From an uncultured Collinsella sp. (GTDB lineage Bacteria > Actinomycetota > Coriobacteriia > Coriobacteriales > Coriobacteriaceae): DNA of 64,000 nt. Shown in pieces: positions 1 to 10,146 of the stretch. The stretch lies in the NCBI GenBank assembly GCA_958352845.1, contig CATWQC010000005.1:1-64000 (forward strand), read 5' to 3'. Within the stretch, counting starts at the first letter, position 1; every line of letters begins with the position of its first letter. A program made the translations under genes and the position numbers. Under the pieces are notes generated by a model. That model made no database searches. It saw only the letters and a program-made list of their open reading frames with translations, and had not been told where the DNA came from.

Positions 1-131
1 CCAGACCGGAGGGGCCCCGGGGGCGGGAATCTGGGCGTACACATTTCCTACACATCCTGTGATCCGACTAACGTTTACCAGCCGTTAACTACCGCTCGCC
101 GAGCATCTCTTTATATAAGGCAGTCTCATGG

Positions 132-1532
132 TTAAAGCGGATACGTCCCCCTAGCTAAAGCACAGCCAGCATCGAGCAACTCATCACGTTCTTCCACCGA
201 GAACCCCTCGGCGTAGACGCGCACCACTGGTTCGGTCCCGCTAGGACGGACCAGCAGCCACGTGTCATCCTCGAATGCCAAACGCAAGCCATCCATATGA
301 CTAACGTTTTGCGGCACCTTGCCACAAATCGACTTGGGGTTTACGCCCGGCAGCAGGGTTCGTAACGTTTCGGCATCTTCGGCCTCAAGGCGCAAATCCC
401 GTCGACCGTAACTCGTCTTACCAAAACTATCCTCGAGTTGGTCGACCAGAACGCCCAAAGGCGCGTCCGTCTTTGCCATAAGCTCACACAGAATCAGACA
501 GGCGAGGATTCCATCGCGCTCGGGCATATGCGCGGCGATGCCGATACCACCGGCTTCTTCACCGCCTATGAGGACGCCGCCCTTCTTCATCTCTGCCGCT
601 ATATATTTGAAACCGACTGGTTTGACGGTCACGCGGCAGCCAAGCGCCTCGGCAATGCGACGCACGAGCGTCGAACACGAAAGATTGACGACGACGCGCC
701 CCTCCAAATTACGAAATTGAACCAAGTCGCCCAAAACGAGCGCCATGATCTGATGCGGATGTATATATCTGCCGCGCTCGTCAACCGCGCCGATACGATC
801 GGCGTCGCCGTCGGTCACCAGGCCGGCGCAAGCTCCGTCCTCGATAACCGCGCGCTCGCAAGTGTCCACCCAAGGCTCAACGGGGTCGGGGCAGATATCT
901 TCTTGGTCAGACGCCTGCCCGGCGTGAATCTCGTGCACCTCAACGCCAAGCTCGCGCAGCAAGTCGGCTAGATAACCCTGGGCTGCGCCGCCCATGGGAT
1001 CGACAACCACGCGCAGGTGCGCGTCGCGGATGGCTTCGGCATCGACAAACGATGCCACCGCCTGCATATAGTCAGGAATGATATCCGCGGTGCGATATTG
1101 CCCCTCGATCCCCATTGGCTCGGGAGCCATGGTCTCTTCGAGCTCTTCGATGACATCCTGGTTGGCGGTCGAGCCGTCACCCATGCGAATCTTGAGGCAC
1201 AGATAACCCTGCGGATGATGGGACCCCGTCACCATGAGCGCGCCGCACGCCCCACCGTCATAAGCCGCCGCCCACGTAAGGGCAGGGGTCGGAACAGGTC
1301 GCGAAGCGAGCACGGCGTCCAGCCCGTGCGCTGCTAGCACGCCCGCCGCAAGCTCAGCGAACTCGCTCGCCAGGGGCCGGGTGTCGAACCCTATATATAC
1401 CGTTTTGCCCGGATTGGTCTTTTGCCACAACTCGCCGACGGCATCGGCGATACGGGCAACGTTATCGGCAGTGAAGTCCTCATCGACGCGAGCGCGCCAA
1501 CCGTCAGTTCCAAAATGAATTATCGCGCACAC
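132..1532 (-). CDS. Phosphohexomutase (phosphoglucomutase/phosphomannomutase family)
   Basis: Interconverts sugar-1- and sugar-6-phosphates through a phosphoserine intermediate in the cytoplasm. The four hallmark segments of the alpha-D-phosphohexomutase family are present in order: the catalytic serine loop TGSHHP (Ser about residue 104; the usual form is TASHNP), the metal loop DGDADR, the sugar-binding loop GGEEAGG and the C-terminal phosphate loop RPSGTEP. I chose the GTG at 1532 because GAGGTG lies 7 bases upstream and the protein then begins MCAIIHFGTDGWRA, as is usual for the family. An in-frame GTG at 1592 would add 20 unconserved residues. Substrate (glucose, mannose or glucosamine phosphate) cannot be told from sequence alone. 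It lies downstream of the terminator of the preceding operon, so it is probably a separate transcript. Confidence 0.9.
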   Translation of the reverse strand: MCAIIHFGTDGWRARVDEDFTADNVARIADAVGELWQKTNPGKTVYIGFDTRPLASEFAELAAGVLAAHGLDAVLASRPVPTPALTWAAAYDGGACGALMVTGSHHPQGYLCLKIRMGDGSTANQDVIEELEETMAPEPMGIEGQYRTADIIPDYMQAVASFVDAEAIRDAHLRVVVDPMGGAAQGYLADLLRELGVEVHEIHAGQASDQEDICPDPVEPWVDTCERAVIEDGACAGLVTDGDADRIGAVDERGRYIHPHQIMALVLGDLVQFRNLEGRVVVNLSCSTLVRRIAEALGCRVTVKPVGFKYIAAEMKKGGVLIGGEEAGGIGIAAHMPERDGILACLILCELMAKTDAPLGVLVDQLEDSFGKTSYGRRDLRLEAEDAETLRTLLPGVNPKSICGKVPQNVSHMDGLRLAFEDDTWLLVRPSGTEPVVRVYAEGFSVEERDELLDAGCALARGTYPL

Positions 1533-1654
1533 GCGCAGACACCTCACAGTGTTTGGATCATGGTACGCGTGAGGTATACCCGCAACACGCACTCAGCAAC
1601 CTGCCGGCACCAGCATTCACCATTTGGGCAAATGCTGCCGAGGACATGCAAGCA

Positions 1655-1685
1655 ATAAAAAAACCGCCCCGTATGGAGCGGTTTT
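1655..1685 (-). terminator. Rho-independent terminator of the dtxR-homocysteine methyltransferase operon
   Basis: On the minus strand an 8-bp stem (AAAACCGC / GCGGTTTT) is followed by a run of T, 6 bases after the methyltransferase stop codon. Confidence 0.85.
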
Positions 1686-1690
1686 GCCCT

Positions 1691-2584
1691 TTATATATCG
1701 AGCGCCTCGGCCATCGCTGCCGTAGTGATTGCCGTGGTTCCACAGCAACTGCCCACCATTGCGGCGCCGGCATGTCTCCATTCGATGCATGCGCGCGCGA
1801 AAGCTTCGGGATTCTCGTGCCATACGGGGCCATCCTGAGTCTGGACCGGATCGCCTACGTTGGGACGCACCGTAACGGGAGTAGTCGCCGATGCAACCAT
1901 CCTGGGCACCGCCGCATTCGCGGCCGCAAGCGAACAGCAATTAACACCAACCGAGTTTGCGCCGTGTTTTTCGGCGTACAAAACGGCTGCCTCGATGTTG
2001 AGGCCATCGCCCAGCAGGTCGCCTTTATCGTCAACGACAAAACTCACCAGAACAGGCATGCCGTCGGCGGCATCTCGGGCGCCGGCAAGCATGGGCTGCA
2101 GATTACGGATAGACGTCACCGTCTCGATCAGCAGACCGTCAACACCAGCATTGAGCAAGGCGTGCGCCTGTTCGCGCGCAATGCCGCGGATTTCACGATA
2201 CTCGACAGAGTCCTCGGCAAACCACTCAATACCGATCGGGCCCATCGAGCCCAGCAGTAGCTGAGGGTGCGCCTGGCGGGCATCGTCGACGGCCCCGCGA
2301 TTGACCTCCGCCACGGACGGCGCAATCTGGTCGTGCTTGAGGGCATAGCTCGATGCCTGAAAGGTGTTGGTAATGAGCACCTGCGCGCCGGCGGCGACAT
2401 ACAAGCGATGGATACGAGAAACGGTCTGCGGCTCTGCCAGATTCCAAAACGCCGGTGGAATGTCGGCGGCATCGTACTCACTCAACAGAACACTGCCCAT
2501 GGGGCCCTGCGCCAACAAGGTCTCGCTCGACAAGCGGCGCGTAAGTTCCTCGGCACCAAAGCGGTTGTAATAACTCGTATCCAT
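1691..2584 (-). CDS. Homocysteine S-methyltransferase family protein
   Basis: A stand-alone homocysteine-binding domain of 297 residues, the size of MmuM/BHMT-like enzymes that move a methyl group to homocysteine to form methionine. The three zinc-binding cysteines are visible: one in GVNCCS (middle) and a pair in GSCCGTT near the C-terminus. The N-terminal LLAQGPMGS segment matches the family's glycine-rich start. There is no folate or cobalamin domain, so it is not a full MetH; the methyl donor (S-methylmethionine, betaine or a partner corrinoid protein) is not revealed. It begins 10 bases after the metal-dependent regulator and is probably cotranscribed with it, which would fit control of a zinc-dependent methionine enzyme by metal status (inference). 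Confidence 0.85.
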   Translation of the reverse strand: MDTSYYNRFGAEELTRRLSSETLLAQGPMGSVLLSEYDAADIPPAFWNLAEPQTVSRIHRLYVAAGAQVLITNTFQASSYALKHDQIAPSVAEVNRGAVDDARQAHPQLLLGSMGPIGIEWFAEDSVEYREIRGIAREQAHALLNAGVDGLLIETVTSIRNLQPMLAGARDAADGMPVLVSFVVDDKGDLLGDGLNIEAAVLYAEKHGANSVGVNCCSLAAANAAVPRMVASATTPVTVRPNVGDPVQTQDGPVWHENPEAFARACIEWRHAGAAMVGSCCGTTAITTAAMAEALDI

Positions 2585-2594
2585 ATATATCCCG

Positions 2595-3017
2595 CTATTC
2601 CTCGACGCTGATTCCCTGCTTTTCGAGATAGGCGAGCCAGCGGCTCATCGTGTCCTCGGATAGCGCATGCTCCATCATGCAGGCCTCGGAATCGGCTCGC
2701 TCAAATTCGACACCGAGCTCCTGAACCAAAAACGTGCGGATGAGGCGATGACGGTACCAGATAGCCGTGCCAACCTCGCGGCCGCGATCGGTCAGGATCA
2801 CCTTGCCGTAGTGCGATTGCTCGACAAGCTCGGATGCCTTGAGCGCCGAAACCGCTTTATTGACCGATGCCTTGGAGACGCCAAGGCGCTGCGCGATGTC
2901 GACCGATCGCACGCCGTTGGTTTCCCCCTCTTCGCTTTCAATGCGAACCATGCACTCCAAGTAGTCTTCGTTCGCCACCGTCAGATGTAGTTCGCGCGAG
3001 CTATTTGTCGTATCCAT
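2595..3017 (-). CDS. DtxR/MntR-family metal-dependent transcriptional repressor
   Basis: A 140-residue protein with an N-terminal winged helix (VRSVDIAQRLGVSKASVNKAVSAL, written here only as the recognition region around residues 31-54) and a metal-binding/dimerisation half (FERADSEACMMEH...). It lacks the SH3-like third domain of DtxR, so in size it resembles MntR. The second in-frame ATG (3017) was chosen because GGGACGGAAG precedes it at proper distance; an ATG at 3038 is possible. It is divergent from pepT, and an 18-bp perfect palindrome lies in the shared promoter region. Whether manganese, iron or zinc is sensed cannot be decided here. Confidence 0.85.
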   Translation of the reverse strand: MDTTNSSRELHLTVANEDYLECMVRIESEEGETNGVRSVDIAQRLGVSKASVNKAVSALKASELVEQSHYGKVILTDRGREVGTAIWYRHRLIRTFLVQELGVEFERADSEACMMEHALSEDTMSRWLAYLEKQGISVEE

Positions 3018-3071
3018 GATCTTCCGTCCCTTCTGCATTCAATGGCTGATTCTACCCCATCCAAGCGTCGT

Positions 3072-3089
3072 GGTATGCCGTGGCATACC
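3072..3089. promoter_or_regulatory. Perfect 18-bp palindrome, candidate operator
   Basis: GGTATGCC-GT-GGCATACC is a perfect inverted repeat in the 120-bp gap between the divergent dtxR-like gene and pepT. On the minus strand a TAGAAT hexamer (3049-3054) lies on the dtxR side of it. Autoregulation by the DtxR-like protein is an inference; the sequence does not match the classic DtxR or MntR boxes I know. Confidence 0.5.
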
Positions 3090-3137
3090 GTGCTAGAGTT
3101 CTTGTTGCACACGACGACCAAGATTGGAGCGGTCTTT

Positions 3138-4385
3138 ATGGAAAACACCACCACGAGCCCCGATGTCCTCGAGCGCTTTTTGCGCTACGTCCAGATCAAC
3201 ACGCAGTCCGAGGATGCAAACTGCGACCAGGTACCCTCGAGCGCCGTTCAGTTTGACCTTGCCAACGTGCTGGCTGAAGAGCTGCGCGAGCTTGGTGCGG
3301 AAGATGCCTACGTGACCGAGCACGCCTATGTCTGCGCGCATATCCCCGCAAGTGCGGGCGCTGAGGACAAGCCCGCCCTGGGCCTGATCGCCCATCTCGA
3401 CACCACCGAAGTTGCACCGGGCGCCGGCGTGAAGCCGCACATCGTACACTACGAAGGCGGCGACCTGGTCTGCGGCACGGTTGACGGTAAGCCCGTTGCC
3501 ATGAGTACCGCCAAGCTTCCCGCCCTGAACGACCTCGCGGGTGAGGACCTGGTCTGCAGCGATGGCACCACGCTGCTGGGCGCGGACGACAAGGCAGGCG
3601 TCGCCGAGATCATGTCGCTTGTCGCGCGTATCGCTCAGGACCCTTCTTTGCCCCATCCCGCACTCGGCATTTGCTTCTGCCCTGACGAGGAAATCGGCCA
3701 CGGAGCCGAGCTGTTGGATATCGCTACCTTTGGCTGCAAGTACGCCTACACGATCGACGGCGGCCCCATCGGCGAGCTGGAGTGGGAGTGCTTTAACGCC
3801 GCCGAGGCGACCGTCCGCTTTGAGGGCCAGTCCATCCACCCGGGCGACGCTAAGGGCCGTATGGTCAACGCAGGCAATCTGTTCTGCGACTTCAACGCGT
3901 TGCTCCCCTACGTGCAGCGCCCGGAGTATACGGAAGGCTACGAGGGCTTTTATCACCTTGAGGGTGTATCTGCGACCGTCGATCACGCCACAGCGCGCTA
4001 TATCGTCCGCGACCATGACGCCGCCAAGTTCCAGCAGAAACTCGACCTTATTGATGCCGCCGCCTCGATGCTCAACCAGCGTCTGGGTGAGGAGCGTGTG
4101 ACGGTCGAGATTAAGCAGCAGTATCGAAATATGGCCGAGATCGTTCGTGACTATCCCGAGCTTATTGATGTTGCCAAGGAAGCCTACCTTGCCTGCGGCG
4201 TTGAGCCCCAAGTGCTGCCGATTCGCGGCGGCACCGACGGCGCGCAGCTGTCGTTCCGCGGTCTGCCCTGCCCCAACCTTTCCACCGGCGGCTATTGCTA
4301 CCACGGCGTCAACGAGTTCGTCCCGGTCAGTTCGCTCGTCAAGATGACCGATGTGCTCCAGGAGCTCGTCGCCCGCTTTGCATAA
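3138..4385 (+). CDS. pepT: Peptidase T (tripeptide aminopeptidase)
   Basis: Cytoplasmic di-zinc aminopeptidase of the M20B family that removes the N-terminal residue of tripeptides. Visible metal and catalytic motifs in order: HLDTTE (first His/Asp), GADDKAG (bridging Asp), PDEEIGHG (general base Glu and ligand), a DGG after it, and GGTDGAQLSF near the end. The 415-residue length is normal for PepT. The ATG at 3138 is preceded by GGAG with 9-base spacing and starts directly before the conserved LERFLRYVQINTQS segment; an upstream ATG at 3042 would add residues unlike the family. Followed by a strong terminator. Confidence 0.93.
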   Translation: MENTTTSPDVLERFLRYVQINTQSEDANCDQVPSSAVQFDLANVLAEELRELGAEDAYVTEHAYVCAHIPASAGAEDKPALGLIAHLDTTEVAPGAGVKPHIVHYEGGDLVCGTVDGKPVAMSTAKLPALNDLAGEDLVCSDGTTLLGADDKAGVAEIMSLVARIAQDPSLPHPALGICFCPDEEIGHGAELLDIATFGCKYAYTIDGGPIGELEWECFNAAEATVRFEGQSIHPGDAKGRMVNAGNLFCDFNALLPYVQRPEYTEGYEGFYHLEGVSATVDHATARYIVRDHDAAKFQQKLDLIDAAASMLNQRLGEERVTVEIKQQYRNMAEIVRDYPELIDVAKEAYLACGVEPQVLPIRGGTDGAQLSFRGLPCPNLSTGGYCYHGVNEFVPVSSLVKMTDVLQELVARFA

Positions 4386-4410
4386 GCCTGGCTGCACAAG
4401 TCCGAAAGAC

Positions 4411-4450
4411 GAATCGCCCCGTCCTCAACCGAGAACGGGGCGATTTTTTT
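4411..4450 (+). terminator. Rho-independent terminator of pepT
   Basis: AATCGCCCCGT and the matching ACGGGGCGATT form a stem, followed by seven T. Confidence 0.92.
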
Positions 4451-4492
4451 GCTGCAATGTGAACAGGTTGACGCACGCCAGCCTCTTAACGC

Positions 4493-4762
4493 AAGGAGTG
4501 TCCCAAACTGCCGGCACATAAGAAACGTCCCCAAGTGCCAAGTGCATCAAGAGTGTCCCCTTTGACCAGTCGTTTAAGAACGTCCCCAATGACTAACGTC
4601 GCAGGTTGAGGACGGGCAGCGAGCGGGTCGCATTTGAGACAAGGTGACGTGAAACGAAAGGGCGCTGACCTTCTGGTCGCGCCCTTGAAGTTGAACGTCA
4701 GATTGTCCAAATGCGGCCCGCGCAGCGTCAAGCGGTTACGCGGTTTGGTAAAACCGCGTAAC
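4493..4762. repeat. Composite structured intergenic repeat, copy A
   Basis: Read on the plus strand: a leader with AAGTGCCGGCACATAAG and AACGTCCCCAA motifs, then an outer stem (4624-4636 with 4708-4720), a middle stem TGACGT/ACGTCA (4645-4650 with 4695-4700), an inner stem AGGGCGC..GACC with loop TTCT, and a 12-bp terminal hairpin GTTACGCGGTTT-GGTA-AAACCGCGTAAC (4735-4762). The hairpin abuts the stop codon of the minus-strand LCP gene with no base between. It fills the 313-bp gap between pepT's terminator and that gene. The same architecture occurs at 20168, 26159 and 33100. Confidence 0.85.
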
Positions 4763-5998
4763 TTAGTAGTTGGCCTCGTAGCCGTTACCGTCGCCGGTGG
4801 GCTCTTCGTAGTAGTCCGAATCGCTCGAATCGCTTGAGTCATCGGAATCGTCAGAGCTGACCGATGAGGTTGCGGTACCGTTTGCGTAATCGTCAGACGT
4901 GTTGTTGTTCAGGTCGCCGATCGTAGAGCTGGAACCGTCGGAAAGACCCATGGTGTTGGGACCCTTGGGATCCTTGCCGGCATCGACGCGCTCCATCATT
5001 TCCTTGAGCTCGTCCTCGTAGACAAAGACGTAGCTCACACCGTCGATCATGGTGCTGTCGTCGGCGTACGAGGGCAGGTTAGCCGAGTAGATACCGTCGA
5101 CATCCATACCGCGCATGGCGTTGACCGTAGCCACGATATCCTGAACGCTCATATCGGTTACGAGCATATCGGACAGCGAATTAACCAGGCCAAAAATCTT
5201 CGTGGCATCGAAGTTATTGAGAATCTGGTTGGCAAGGGCGCCAAGCACCTGACGCTGGTGGCGCATGCGCGTGTAATCGCCGTCGGCATAGGTGTAGCGG
5301 CAGCGGGCATAGGTAAGGGCGGTGGCACCGTCCATATGCTGCTGGCCAGCGGTAATCTTAATATCCAGGTGCTCGGGGTCGTCAACATCATCGGTTGCGT
5401 TAATGTCGATACCGCCAACCGAATCAATCAGCGCCTGCATACCGTCGAAGCTGACCTCGGCATAGTGGGAAATCTGAACACCGCACAGCTCGTTGACCGC
5501 CTCGACCATGGCCTCGGCGCCGCCAACGGTATGGCAGGCGTTGATCTTCATGGTCTCGCCCTTGTACTCGACCTTGGTGTCGCGCGGAACGGAAATGAGC
5601 GTCGCCTGCTTTTGCGTGGGGTCGATGCGTGCCAGGATAATCGAGTCGGCACGATACGTATCCTCGCCCGGACGGCCGTCGGTGCCAAGAAGCAGCACGT
5701 AGAACGGATCCTTTGCCTCATCGGTGTCAACCAGAACCCGACGCAGATTGTCAGTAATGACATTAGAATCGCCGAGCTTGCCCATGATGGTGGCAAACCA
5801 CAGGCCGGCAGCGGTAGTGGCACTCAGCAGCACGCCAAGCACGACAATGAGCGCGACGTGACGAATCGTGTGGCTACGACGACGTTGGCGAGCGCGCTCG
5901 GAATAGCGAGCCACGTTATCGCGACTGTAGATCTTGGCCTGCGCACCAGTTGAGGGTCTTCGGGTGGTGGTATCCGCGAGGGGCTTTTTATTAAACAT
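4763..5998 (-). CDS. LytR-CpsA-Psr (LCP) family cell-wall glycopolymer ligase
   Basis: Membrane-anchored phosphotransferase family that attaches teichoic-acid-like or capsular polymers to peptidoglycan. A basic cytoplasmic N-terminus (about 45 residues) precedes one membrane segment (roughly residues 46-70, HVALIVVLGVLL onward). The extracellular LCP domain follows, with the family's arginine/aspartate motifs: DSIILARID, SVPRDTKV, and GATALTYARCRYTYADGDYTRMRHQ. The C-terminal 40 residues are a Ser/Asp-rich low-complexity tail. The ATG at 5998 has an AGG upstream and is preferred over the TTG at 6004. It starts 13 bases after murA, so the two cell-wall genes are likely cotranscribed. Confidence 0.9.
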   Translation of the reverse strand: MFNKKPLADTTTRRPSTGAQAKIYSRDNVARYSERARQRRRSHTIRHVALIVVLGVLLSATTAAGLWFATIMGKLGDSNVITDNLRRVLVDTDEAKDPFYVLLLGTDGRPGEDTYRADSIILARIDPTQKQATLISVPRDTKVEYKGETMKINACHTVGGAEAMVEAVNELCGVQISHYAEVSFDGMQALIDSVGGIDINATDDVDDPEHLDIKITAGQQHMDGATALTYARCRYTYADGDYTRMRHQRQVLGALANQILNNFDATKIFGLVNSLSDMLVTDMSVQDIVATVNAMRGMDVDGIYSANLPSYADDSTMIDGVSYVFVYEDELKEMMERVDAGKDPKGPNTMGLSDGSSSTIGDLNNNTSDDYANGTATSSVSSDDSDDSSDSSDSDYYEEPTGDGNGYEANY

Positions 5999-6010
5999 AG
6001 GCAACCTGTA

Positions 6011-7294
6011 TTAGTAGATGACGGGATCGGGGACGGTAGCATGCTCGACATGCGCGCCGAGCGCCTGCAGCTTTTCGACAAACTGCTCGTAGCCGCGCTT
6101 GATGTGATGAATGGCCGAAACCTCGGTCGTCCCGTCGGCGATCAAGCCCGCTACGACGAGGGCCGCTCCGCCACGCAGATCGGGCGAGGTAACCTGTGCA
6201 CCCGAGAAGCCCTTGACGCCATGAATCATGGCGTGATGGCTCTCGATACGAATGTCGGCACCCATGCGCACCAGCTCAGAGGCGAACATAAAGCGATTCT
6301 CGAAGATGTTTTCGGTAATAACGGAACTGCCATCGGCAAGGGCGGAGAGTACCATAATCTGCGCCTGCATGTCGGTCGGGAAACCGGGGAACGGAAGCGT
6401 CTGGATGTCGACCGGCTTGATACGCTCGGCACGGTTCACATGGACGCCATCCTCGACGCGCTCGCAGTCGATACCCATGAGCTCCATCTTCTTGAGCACC
6501 ATGCCCAAGTGAATGGGGCAAAAGCCCGTGACATCGACACCGCGATCGTCGGCCATCAACGCACCGGCAACGATAAAGGTACCGGCCTCGATGCGGTCGC
6601 CCACCACGCGATGGGTAACGGGATGGAGCTCTTCCACGCCTTCGATAGTCACGACGGGCGTACCGGCGCCAACAATCTTGGCGCCCATCTCGTTGAGCAT
6701 GTTGGCGAGATCGACGATCTCGGGCTCGCGGGCGGCATTGTCGATAACCGTGGTGCCCTTCGCGCGCACGGATGCCATAATGAGGTTCTCGGTCGCACCG
6801 ACACTGGCGAACTCGAGCGTGACGGTGGTACCGCGCAGACCTTGGGGCGCATTAGCGTTGATGTAGCCGTGGGCGGTATCGAACTCAACGCCCAGGGCCT
6901 CAAGTCCAAGAATGTGCATATCGATCTTGCGAGCACCCAGGTTGCAGCCGCCCGGCATGGCGATCTTGGCGCGATGGAAGCGACCCAGCAGGGGTCCCAT
7001 CACGGCGGTGGAAGCACGCATCTTGGCAACGAGCTCGTAGGGGGCCTCCCAAGAATCGACCTGAGAGGTATCAATCTCGAGCGTGTGCTCGTCGAGAACA
7101 TCGATCGTAGCGCCCATGCCCTTGAGCACCTTGCCCATCACGTGGACATCGGAAATATCGGGCACGTTCTGCAGCGTCGTCTTGCCCGGCGCCAGAAGCG
7201 TTGCCGCCATGAGTTTGAGTGCGGAGTTCTTGGCGCCCGAAACGGGCACGGAGCCTCCGATGGCGTGGCCACCCTCAACGCGGATAATATCCAA
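6011..7294 (-). CDS. murA: UDP-N-acetylglucosamine 1-carboxyvinyltransferase
   Basis: First committed step of peptidoglycan synthesis: transfers enolpyruvate from PEP to UDP-GlcNAc. The catalytic, fosfomycin-reactive cysteine is present in PGGCNLGAR (Cys117), within the conserved RAS...GPLLGRF context, and the KNSALK substrate loop is at residues 22-27. Length 427 is normal. The start is TTG, with AAAGGG 7 bases upstream. Placement directly after the ATP synthase operon is the usual arrangement in many Gram-positive bacteria. Only 12 bases separate the start codon from the T-run of the preceding terminator, so expression probably depends on a promoter inside atpC or on read-through. Confidence 0.95.
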   Translation of the reverse strand: MDIIRVEGGHAIGGSVPVSGAKNSALKLMAATLLAPGKTTLQNVPDISDVHVMGKVLKGMGATIDVLDEHTLEIDTSQVDSWEAPYELVAKMRASTAVMGPLLGRFHRAKIAMPGGCNLGARKIDMHILGLEALGVEFDTAHGYINANAPQGLRGTTVTLEFASVGATENLIMASVRAKGTTVIDNAAREPEIVDLANMLNEMGAKIVGAGTPVVTIEGVEELHPVTHRVVGDRIEAGTFIVAGALMADDRGVDVTGFCPIHLGMVLKKMELMGIDCERVEDGVHVNRAERIKPVDIQTLPFPGFPTDMQAQIMVLSALADGSSVITENIFENRFMFASELVRMGADIRIESHHAMIHGVKGFSGAQVTSPDLRGGAALVVAGLIADGTTEVSAIHHIKRGYEQFVEKLQALGAHVEHATVPDPVIY

Positions 7295-7306
7295 GGTCTA
7301 CCCTTT

Positions 7307-7345
7307 CAAAAAGCATGCCCGGGATGGCTGAGCCATCCCGGGCAT
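7307..7345 (-). terminator. Terminator or attenuator hairpin between atpC and murA
   Basis: A perfect 14-bp stem (ATGCCCGGGATGGC / GCCATCCCGGGCAT) followed on the minus strand by CTTTTT. It ends the atp operon but is immediately followed by the murA ribosome-binding site. Confidence 0.85.
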
Positions 7346-7382
7346 GATGTGTTCGCAAATGGTCGAACGCTAAATCGTTTGA

Positions 7383-7775
7383 CTATTGGGCAAGCTTGAG
7401 CTTACACCATGCGATTTCATTATAGAGGTAGGCGCGGCGTGCATCATCCTCCGACAAATTACCCAGCTTCTCTTCAAAACCTTGAATATCAGCTTTAAGC
7501 TTGTCGGCATCGACGGTCGCCAAATCGCAAGCGCGCTCGGCGAGAACGGTCACGACATCGTCCGCAACCTGGGCATAGCCGCCGGCCACGGCAAACGTGT
7601 GGTCGACAGTGCCCATGGCCTTATCGGAAACGCGAACGTAACCGCGGTCGATCGTGCAGATCTCGCTGGAGTGAGCAGGCAGAACGCCAAACTCGCCATC
7701 CGTGGACGGAATCGACACAAACGCAGCGTCACCCTCATAGGCGCAGCTCACGGGGCACACGATGCGGATACGCAT
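7383..7775 (-). CDS. atpC: F1 ATP synthase epsilon subunit
   Basis: Central-stalk subunit of F1 that couples rotation and restrains ATP hydrolysis. The 130-residue protein has the N-terminal beta-sandwich (GEFGVLPAHS motif typical of epsilon) and a C-terminal helical hairpin with KLKADIQGFEEKL. Last gene of the atp operon, 3 bases after atpD. Confidence 0.94.
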   Translation of the reverse strand: MRIRIVCPVSCAYEGDAAFVSIPSTDGEFGVLPAHSSEICTIDRGYVRVSDKAMGTVDHTFAVAGGYAQVADDVVTVLAERACDLATVDADKLKADIQGFEEKLGNLSEDDARRAYLYNEIAWCKLKLAQ

Positions 7776-7778
7776 AAC

Positions 7779-9232
<1,454 letters not shown>

Positions 9233-9233
<1 letters not shown>

Positions 9234-10141
9234 TACTGTTCCTCCAATGCTGAGGCTCCGCCGACGATCTCGTTAATCTCGGTCGTGATCGAAGCCTGGC
9301 GCACGCGACTATACGTGCGGGTAAGGGTCGAGATGATCGCGGTGGCGTTTTCCGTCGCGGAGTGCATGGCCTTGCGGCGTGCACCCTGCTCGGCAGCCGC
9401 CGAATCGATCAGGGCCTGGTAGATGACCGTCAGGATATAAGACGGCACAAGCTTGCCGAGAACATGCTCGGGAGAGGGCACGAACTCGAACGTGGACGAG
9501 ATGCGCTTAGGGGCGTCGGTCTCGTTCTTACGCGGACCGTGGGCCATAGCGATCATCTCGGGGTCGAGCGGCAACAGATGCTCGACGCGAAGCTCCTGAT
9601 CCACGCGGTTCTTGGCGTGGTGGTAGACAAGCTCGACACGGTCAAGCTCACCGGCACGATACGCATCGCAGATATGAGAGGAGATCATGCGGGCCTGATT
9701 GAAATCGGGCTCAGAGGAGTTGCCCTCAAAGTGCATGACGACGTTTTCGCGGTCACGGAAATACGTGGCCGGTTTGCGCCCACACGCGATGATCTCGCAC
9801 TCGATGCCGTCGTTCGCCCAAGAAGCGGCGAGCTTTTCGGCCGTGCGCTCCACCGTCGTATTGAAACCGCCGGCAAGGCCGCGGTCCGAGGCAATAACGA
9901 CAATCAGGCCATGCTTGACGCTCTCATGCTTCTGCAGCATGGGATCGGTGCCCGAACAGGAGGCGTCGCCGGCGACCGTCAACATGACGTCGGTCAGCGC
10001 CTCCTTATAGGGCTCGGCCTGCTTGGAGCGATCGAGAGCACGACGGATCTTGGCCGTAGAGACCATCTCCATCGTGCGCGTGATCTGCTTGGTCGTGGTA
10101 ACCGAGGAGATTCGCTTCTTAATGTCGCGAAGGTTGGCCAT
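9233..10141 (-). CDS. atpG: F1 ATP synthase gamma subunit
   Basis: Rotor shaft of F1. N-terminal KKRISSVTTTKQITRTMEMVS and a C-terminal helix ending ITTEINEIVGGASAL are the two conserved coiled-coil ends. 302 residues, slightly longer than the 285-290 typical of the family. Lies 5 bases after atpA. Confidence 0.97.
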
Positions 10142-10146
10142 GGGGC

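Noticed and set aside
1..131. Possible 3' end of another gene before the phosphohexomutase
   Set aside because: No frame with recognisable protein; too short to judge. I see nothing I can support here.
4596..4762. tRNA gene or known riboswitch
   Set aside because: Stem arrangement does not form a cloverleaf with anticodon and CCA-type acceptor; it lies at the 3' side of the neighbouring gene, not in a leader.
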